A DNA stretch of 64,000 nt from Epiperipatus broadwayi (Eukaryota; Onychophora; Udeonychophora; Euonychophora; Peripatidae): positions 6,441,244 through 6,505,243 of the forward strand of contig JAQFVV010012418.1 in NCBI GenBank assembly GCA_028023455.1, written 5' to 3'. The translations under genes were made by a program, and so were the position numbers. Below the pieces are notes generated by a model. The model saw only the letters and a list, made by a program, of their open reading frames with translations, searched no databases and was not told where the DNA came from. Positions 57,101 to 64,000 of this stretch are shown one piece after another (position 1 is the stretch's first letter; the number at the start of each line of letters is the position of its first letter).

Positions 57101-59107
57101 GAAATCACACAAAAATAAATGTAATTTACCTTGAAAATTGGGGGATATGTTTTGTAATTTTCAAAATCAGCATAAAAGCAAAGCAACAAGGAAAAATTAC
57201 TTAAAAATTCACATTAAAAAAATAAGGAAATAAAGTATGACCAATAAAAAATTTGAAAAAAATTAATACAAGACAAACTTTTTTTAATATGCATTCATTT
57301 GTGAACTAGTAAGAAATCAGTTTTGTGACATGATGTACAACTAGCATCACTTTCAGTCTTATGCTATGTTAATGGCTTTCTGTTTCTATATTAAAAAAAT
57401 GAGATTGCAATCAAAACAAAAAGTTATACATTATTATTAGAAAGATTATTTTCAGTTTATAAAATCAATATAATCTTTATTATTTATTTTAAAAATCTAA
57501 AAAAATATTTATTTCTGTTAATATCTAACAAAATACGTTTTAAAAGTTTAAATTTTAATATTTATTGCGATATTTTTATATGCACATATGAATCTATTAT
57601 TATTATTTACTCATTAGTATAAGTAGGTTATTTAGTTAGAAGCTAAGATTCTAAATACAGCTTCAGGCCATATTCATGTTAGCTGCTAATATAACATTAT
57701 ATTTTTGAAAAAAAAAAAAGTATTTCAAGTCAAAATAAGTTATTAATAATTTAAATTTCTTGAAATCTAATAAATATAGTGAAATATAAATGATATTAAG
57801 AAAAAAACATGAATTGCATAACTTCAAAATTGCATTAAAATAATCCACATAAAATGAGACCCAGGTGTATTGTCTTATCTAATTACCATTAATAAATAAA
57901 TTTGCATTGTAAAATAAAATAACCAAACAAGTTTACTTATTTTAAATTAATTTGAAATTTATTAACAAATGGATATAAAATAAAATCCAATATATATTGT
58001 ACCAGACAAAAAGATTTTTCTTTTGCATATACTGACCATAAGTTCACCACTAGTCTGAAGATTGGAACTAGACCTTTATTTTAAGGATGGACAGGATATA
58101 CAAACAAGAATGTACTGGGATAGCTCAATTAAGCAAATGAGGTCTTATGTTTGTTCTGAAAGTTGGAAAGGTAGAAACAGAAAAGAAAATCAACTAAGTA
58201 ATATGAATAAATATTTTTATTAATTAGTATGATTAAATAAACATACATTTCGATAACATACTTTAAAATCAACTTAAAACATATTACTCATATGTTCATC
58301 AAAAACTATATTTTAGAGAGTGATTTTCTATGCATGATATAATTATATCAGAAAGAGTGCAAAAATACCAACAGTAGCAAAAGTACTAGTAAGTATTCAG
58401 TGATCTCACATAAGTAAAGGGATTAGCTTCTTGCTTATAACCAATAATTAAGAAAAGAATGAATCTCCATATTTGCAATTTCTTAGAACTTATGCCGAAA
58501 CACGATAAGTGTGAAAGTAGCATTGGAAACATTAACTTTAAGAAAGAAAACAAGAGCATTGAAAGTTATTACTTTCAATCAATTGATCTCCCTCAGGTGA
58601 GACAGGCTAGGAGCTCACTATCTACCTATGAAAAGGGTTAAAATGATCATACATTCCTCTAATAAATGAAGTGAAAGCTCAAAGGAATGAAACTAAATGC
58701 CATTATATTTTGTAATAGTATATTACAAATAATTATAGTTTCTCAACATAAGTCAGACTAATAACAAAATAGGTCATGGGCCAGAAGCTAATTAAAATAG
58801 TCTGCAATATCCAGACTGCTCTATGTAACAAAAAGGAATGTGAAATTAGAATTAAGACTATACTACCTTACTTACTAAGACTTGAATGGAACATACAGTA
58901 CAGGTTTGAAACTAGCCCTCATTTAAGTGAAAAATATCAAATGCACAGCTGGGCAAGTTGATTAGTGGTTTCTTTGTAGATGATTCTTACAGAATTATAG
59001 GCAGTTAATGAAGACACAGGGAGCATGAATCTGTCCTGGTGAAAAGCTTAGCAAAACTTGGCATGAAAAAATATCCTGGCAGTAGAATTTCAGCAAACCA
59101 GTAATAA
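54111..59107. other. Intron 8 (second part), unassigned
   Basis: Most is AT-rich DNA. Two less AT-rich patches stand out. At 54350-54700 there is a 64-codon frame with a hydrophobic middle (SYILMVVFCITLLAIFSG) and no known homologue. At 57990-59100 two 60-codon frames (58459 and 58776) have no family match. They may be decayed transposon parts. Confidence 0.4.
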
Positions 59108-59294
59108 TATATAGGGTATATGGGCACAGACTTTCACTCTACCCACCACTCTCTACTCTATCTCATAACACTGATACACATGAACACATATATGTTGAAA
59201 AGATAAATAATCACCAAAGAAAAGATAAATAATCACCAAAATACATATTTCATATTAAACCAGCAATCATTAGTTGGTCCAGATTATCATTTAA
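59108..59294 (+). repeat. Half copy of the palindromic element
   Basis: The sequence from TATAGGGTATATGGGCACAG to TTGGTCCAGATTATCAT matches one arm of the palindrome at 52462-52631. The second arm is absent. It contains a local tandem duplication of AAAGATAAATAATCACCAA. It abuts the Gypsy remnant. Confidence 0.8.
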
Positions 59295-59299
59295 TTCCT

Positions 59300-60130
59300 T
59301 AAGTCTACTTCCTATCTCCTATCTTTTAAGTAACCAACCTGAGACTCCATGCACTATAAGATCCATAAACCCTGCACTCATCTTCCAATATAAATGCATT
59401 CAGACCACTTTTCCTTTGTATAGTGAAAGGTCCATCATATACACAAAAAAATTTCTTATATTGATTCTGGGTCAGATTGCATACATGAGGTTTTCTTATT
59501 AAAAACCAAGTCTTTTACCTTGAATCTACATGAACATCGATTTCATATCTTTATGTGTAATTCAGCCATATGTTTCAATTTATTCAAGACTTTCTTTTAT
59601 CCATTTCTTTGTCAATTTTCTCCTGATCTACAGGCAAGGGAGCCTTTATCAGCATTGGATAATTTTGTCCAAAATGTAATCTGATGGGTGTAAACCCTAT
59701 AGCCTCATTCTGTGTCCAATTTATGTAATTAGTAATGTTTTCTGTATTTCACCCATTCATAGTGATTTTCGCTGACATAAAGCCAAAATAAATGGTTTAA
59801 CCCTCTCATGACTCCCTCACAGGGATTAGATTGGGGATTTCAAATAGATGTTAATACATGTTGAATGCCTTGTTGCTGAATCCACTGGTAAGTTTTAAAG
59901 GTTGTTCCATGATCTGTAAATATCAACTGAGGCTTGCCAAGGTTAGGAAACTGATGCTCTCACAAGATCTGAATAGTACTTTGAGTATTTGCCTCTCTTA
60001 AATACATGGTCACATACTTGGAAAATGTCATACGACTAAATATGGTAATGCTTATAGATAGGTAAGGGTCCATAAAAGTCTAGGGCCAACAATTCATTAG
60101 AGTTGTGCACTAAAATAGGTTGTGAGATCC
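59300..60130 (-). pseudogene. Gypsy integrase core remnant
   Basis: ELLALDFYGPLP supplies the first catalytic D, GKPQLIFTDHGTTFKTYQW the second, and NPQSNPCEGVMRGL the E. The D-to-E spacing is about four residues short of the usual 35, showing a small deletion. Later KVKDLVFNKKT resembles the C-terminal chromatin-side domain. Stops interrupt the frame. Confidence 0.8.
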
Positions 60131-60199
60131 CAGTAAATCCTCTTATTTGCATGTTTGGTTTGTGAATGTACATGACATTTTTCCAAAATTGAGACCACA

Positions 60200-60800
60200 T
60201 TTGAATATAAATTTGACCATTTGTTTCTCTGGATACAGTTTAATGCCCTCTTTTTCTATTAAGAAGCCTAAAAATGCAACCTCCTCCTGAACTACGCAAC
60301 TTTTTTTGTAAATTGTTGGTAATGTTTTGTTGGTAACCTTCCATTAAGAACAAAGGGTTCCATATATTTTTAGATGCAATGACCATGCCATCCATATATA
60401 TATATATATATCACAATCAGGTTCTTGATTTTGTCTGATAACACTTGATCTAAACACTAGAAGTTCTGAACCAAACACATATGTATACTCTTCATAATGG
60501 AAGCTGGTATATTTGCAGTCAGGTGTACAGGGATATGCCAGTAACTGGAGGTCAAGTCCAATGTAGAGAAAGTGTTTTTCCCTTGAAATTTTGTGAAGTT
60601 CCATAATTGTAGGAGGAATGTCTTTTTCTGGGATGGTAATGGAATTTAATCTCTGACCATACAAACATTTTGACAGACCCATCTTTCTTCTTTACCATTA
60701 CCAAAGGATTAATATATGGAGATGTGTGCTTTCTGATGACTCCCCATTCAATAATTTGCTGTATTTGAAGATCTACCTCAGCCTTATATTGAAATGGAGT
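60200..60800 (-). pseudogene. Gypsy reverse transcriptase remnant
   Basis: TPFQYKAEVDLQIQQIIEWG, TSPYINPLVMVKKKDGSVKM, LNSITIPEKD and FHYEEYTYVFG follow the N-terminal order of Ty3/Gypsy reverse transcriptases, and VAFLGFLIEKEGIKLYPEKQ marks the thumb. The catalytic Y-x-D-D region is damaged (near 60400, with a TA repeat). The frame shifts several times. Confidence 0.8.
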
Positions 60801-61169
60801 GGATATGAATGACTGCGGAAATGGTTTTCCTCCTTAACCTGGATGCAAAAACTGAATAAATCTCCCTCAATAGTTCCATTAAATGGTGTTATTCTTCCAT
60901 TCCTTTTACAATGGATTGTGATACTTTATTTTGCATTTCCACAGTATCCCTTACTTGCTGAATGCATTGTACATGAAGTGACTTATAATTCTTCAATCCT
61001 TCAATTGGTGTCAAAACTTCTTGGCAAATAAACAAGAATGTCATAATCCAACACACATCTACACCTATACAGAAAATCAGTCTCAATTATAACATCTTGT
61101 ATAAGACCAGATTATCAAAAAGACATGGTCTAACTGTACATTCACCAGATTCAACTGTAACCATACATG

Positions 61170-61345
61170 TTTGGTGTCAATATTTGCTTCTTGCCATTGG
61201 CCAGAGTCATCTGCATTCTTTTTAGTGGCAGTGTATACAAATGTGGCTGCTCTCCTTTTATTTTCACATAAAACTTACTAGAGAGCAATATCTGACTTCT
61301 TGAATCAATCAATGCTTTTGTAATGATATTTCCAGTCTATTCTGA
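61170..61345 (-). pseudogene. Gypsy retropepsin remnant
   Basis: The frame ALIDSRSQILLSSKFYVKI matches the retropepsin active-site block A-L-I-D-S-G-S-Q; the catalytic D-S-G has become D-S-R. MQMTLANGKK follows as the flap-side segment. Stops and shifts lie downstream. Confidence 0.7.
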
Positions 61346-61390
61346 TAACAGGGCAAGTCTGAATAGCTCCATTCCATGCTGGTTAAGTTT

Positions 61391-61852
61391 TTTAAAAGCT
61401 TATTTGCGAACTCTTTATATAACAGTTTTTAATACAAGCTTGTTTAAATTAGATCATGTGACATCTGAGTTGATTCTTTTGTAATTTTATTTTTTGCTAT
61501 TAAGGCTTTGGTGATTTTATATTGCTAAAGCTATTAATATATGGTGTATCTGAACTTAGTTCAGTTCCATATGGCTATTTTAGATAGATAGCTGGATTGG
61601 AAGACATATGGATATCTGAAAATTTAAATTTTCTACTTAATAGTTATCCATTAGATAAAGTGCTGGGCTTGTCCTAATATTTTTAATCTAATGTTTGAAT
61701 ATCCTAGCACCTCACTGAGGAAACCAGTAGCAGAAACTGGTCTGGGGTTAGGGATATTCTACAAAGCTTGTTAAAAGCTTATTTATGAGCTCTTTATATA
61801 ACATTTGTAATACAAGCTTGTTTAAATTAGGTCATGTGACATCTGACTTGCT
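61391..61852. repeat. Pair of 82-bp direct repeats
   Basis: Bases 61391-61472 and 61771-61852 are direct copies with a few changes (AAAAGCTTATTT, CTCTTTATATAACA, AATACAAGCTTGTTTAAATT, CATGTGACATCTGA). The 298 bases between them contain a piece like the dispersed repeat core (CAGAAACTGGTCTGGGGTTA). They could be remnants of a short element with terminal direct repeats next to the Gypsy pol. Confidence 0.75.
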
Positions 61853-62519
61853 TTGTGTTTTTGATTTTTCCACTCTAACAGTCAAATGTGATGTTCATAT
61901 CAGTGTCTTATCATTTTTGCAATGCATGTAATGACTTTTTTCTATGAAGTTGTCCATTAATTTAGCCTCTATGTCAGCCATTAATTCCATTCTTGGGTAC
62001 TTCCATTGGCACTCACAAATTTCAGGCCGAATCTGAGGACTGTTCTAAGCTTCAAATATGGAGTTACCACTATGCAATTAACATATGCTTCTTTTGTTGT
62101 TGTTATTGTAATCTTGACATTGTTTTTTTGCCAACAAAGTTATTTTGTGTTCAAATTTACAGGCCAGTTTAAGTGACAACTTGCCACATTTAATTGTAAT
62201 GCTTTGCAGGATTATTTTATTTTCAGTTATTTTACACCATCTCTTTTTCTCTTTCTTCAGTGATTTTTGGAAACCATTTATAATTAAGCTCAAACACCTT
62301 TGCATTTGTGCTGTGATTTTATTATAGTTAATTATTGCTCTATTAATTTTAATTTTGCAACAGTTGAAGATAATAAGGGATTGTGTAAACTTTTGTAGAA
62401 AATTTAGCCTTTGTTAGAACATACAAATAGAAATTCCCAGGCACAATAACTGACAGTGCTGGTCAAGTTATTTATATTCCTGTAATACTTAACTCATCCA
62501 CTTCTCTAATAATTCATAA
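61853..62519. other. Unassigned 0.7 kb
   Basis: There are short open frames on both strands but no recognisable domain. Confidence 0.4.
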
Positions 62520-63250
62520 TATATATGTTGTGCTCTAAATGCGCATCAGTGAAGCTGTTTTTCAATACTTTCTAGCTTAGCACTTTTGAGAGTTACATGT
62601 TTCCATATTCATAGCTTGTGCTAACAATGGTTTTGGGTTAGCCTGTATGATGTAGATGTATTTAAATATATGCAAATTATCTAGACAGCCCATTTTTTAG
62701 AAATTGAGAAGCAGTCATCTCTTCTATTGATGGCATTATGGTCATCTTCTATGAAACATATTTCTTTTACTTTGCGCTTGGCATCATTGTGCAAAGCACA
62801 CAATTTCAGCTGTAGTAGGTTTGAATGTTTGCCCAGAAGCTTTTTGATATTCTAAAAATATTGAGCTGTCTGCAGATTTGATTCACAACTTATTGTATAC
62901 ATGTCTGTTGTGTTATCCTGGTAGTTAGTGTTGCACATGTCTCACCATAGTATGTTGTTCCACAAACTATTTGGGGGATGTCATTTTGTACATTACTTGT
63001 GGGTTTTGCTTGTTGTTTTTTCCTTTGAATTATTGATTGGCCTGTTGGTAGCCAATGGAGTGCAAAAACTTACCTTGAAATCAGTGGCAAGTTTTTTAAC
63101 CAATTTTTTGCCCACATTACATATGTATGGCAATAGCATACATGGCCTGTCTTTTTTGGTCTTGTTAGCTCTTAAATTGTTGTAAAACTGCTTGATTCTC
63201 CTATTGATGGTTTCTTGTCTGAATCCAACCTTCAACTTAAAGTAGAAAAT
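62520..63250 (-). pseudogene. Penelope-like element 3' remnant, related to the 9376-13124 family
   Basis: On the - strand RPCMLLPYICNVGKKLVKKL and TDFKVSFCTPLATNRPINNS correspond to RILILYVHSTAKSLINQL and CDFEVTFRSPPNTNRLINNT of the element at 11077-12930. CGTTYYGETCATLTTRI is the GIY-YIG block, and IEDDHNAINRRDDCFSISK matches its C-terminus ADSSAINRREACYSL. The 3' end near 62525 (TGTGCTCTAAATGCGCATCA) is a relaxed form of the other element's end. It is truncated at the 5' side and broken by shifts. Confidence 0.8.
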
Positions 63251-64000
63251 ATTTTCTTTATTTTATTTTCAGAAACATTAACTCTATTCACGCACGAGGA
63301 GAAAGTAAATAGTCATTAATAACTGAGGAAAAGAAGCAAAATAATTCTTATACATATATTTCTATCAAATGCTAAACTAGAATTATATGAAATTCATATA
63401 TGATATAGATCACTACACAATGTTTTTCAGCTAAAATAATGATGAACTAAGGGAAATCACCTGGAAAAAAGCATTGTCCTATTGTTCCAAGCACGATTAT
63501 ACCATTTTCCATCCAAAGGAGCAGTGTGTTATCATAATCCACGGAGATCAGTCTTAAAAAGAATGGTTTAAGAATGGATTGATAATATGAAAGGACATCA
63601 CTTTAATCAATATAATTGATCGGAAATTTTGATTTTTGTTTTCTATTATTGTTATTTTCTTTTTTTTTTTCATTTATTTTCGTTTCTAAATTCCTGAAAA
63701 GTTCGTTTTAAAAATAAGAAGGGTGGGAAGCATTTTTTTATTATTTATTAAATTAATTTAGGTCTGCTTGCCCTCCCATCACCAATATGACTCTGACATC
63801 CTAATGGGAAAATGAAAAGAAATAAAATTGATATTTCACATTATATATGTACATTAAATCCAGGACATAATTTTTTCTTAGTTATTATTGTTAACTAATA
63901 TTTTATGTGTTTCCTTTTTGTTTTTCGTTATAATTGACTAACATTCTTGCATGGACATTCTTTCCTGTTAATATTTGAAGTATTCATAGACAAAGAAGTG
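63251..64000. other. Right edge, nothing recognised
   Basis: AT-rich sequence with a T-run near 63660. A TTTTCAG at 63265-63271 could be an acceptor, but the following frame does not match the next integrin block. Confidence 0.4.

Larger units (their letters stand above)
59295..61345 (-). mobile_element. Ty3/Gypsy LTR retrotransposon pol remnant
   Basis: On the - strand the order is protease (61345-61170), reverse transcriptase (60800-60200) and integrase (60130-59300). RNase H and the integrase zinc finger are missing, because the reverse-transcriptase end runs almost directly into the integrase core. Protease-RT-integrase is the Gypsy order. No flanking LTRs, gag or primer site were found. 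Stops are frequent, so the element is old and dead. Confidence 0.82.

Noticed and set aside
63265-63300. Exon after TTTTCAG near the right edge
   Set aside because: The encoded peptide (ETLTLFTHEEK) does not resemble the next integrin segment, and the site overlaps the edge of a PLE remnant.
1-64000. CRISPR array, operon or phage-type system
   Set aside because: No regularly spaced repeats and no bacterial-style gene clusters are present; exon-intron structure and LINEs show that this is animal DNA.

Overview
This window is strongly AT-rich, intron-bearing animal DNA. It is a retroelement-filled stretch of one gene, not a compact microbial locus. The only host gene I can support is an integrin beta subunit on the + strand. 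Eight exons (3106-3179, 5912-6000, 13604-13705, 16678-16762, 24865-24996, 43047-43143, 43220-43316, 45697-45783) join in phase to give about 249 residues. They cover a short signal peptide, the PSI domain, the start of the hybrid domain, and the beta-I domain with its MIDAS/ADMIDAS and specificity-determining loop. The gene continues beyond the right edge, so the last intron seen is over 18 kb. The gene type, the two RTE lineages, the Penelope-like elements and the tRNA-derived SINE fit an invertebrate metazoan with a repeat-rich genome; the phylum cannot be fixed from the sequence.

Most of the remaining recognisable DNA is mobile elements inside the introns. At 1-540 there is an inverted pair of Penelope-like (PLE) endonuclease fragments. 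At 3485-3885 and 6704-7440 there are copies of a short repeat family with terminal inverted repeats. At 9376-13124 a head-to-head dimer of a Penelope-like element forms about 1.6 kb arms around a 0.5 kb spacer. At 16985-19990 there is a decayed BovB-type RTE element, and at 20376-21262 a 3' fragment of a second RTE family. At 23520-24655 there is another PLE, and at 25838-29115 a near full-length copy of the second RTE family.

From 32088 to 42163 three copies of one Tx1/L1-like LINE family lie in the same orientation. Each abuts ATT/ATC trinucleotide repeats at both ends. The first copy (32154-37527) is nearly complete, with ORF1 carrying a zinc knuckle and an AT-hook-like motif, and ORF2 carrying an endonuclease, a reverse transcriptase and a terminal zinc-binding motif. 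This layout suggests a LINE that targets microsatellites.

From 45784 to the end there is a long low-complexity intron, a Tx1-like remnant (52365-54110) interrupted by a 339-bp near-perfect palindrome, a half copy of that palindrome at 59108-59294, a Ty3/Gypsy pol remnant on the - strand lacking RNase H (59295-61345), and a PLE remnant (62520-63250). No prokaryotic, CRISPR or operon-type feature is present. Functionally the window is one adhesion-receptor gene whose introns have been enlarged by successive retroelement insertions, some of them nested.
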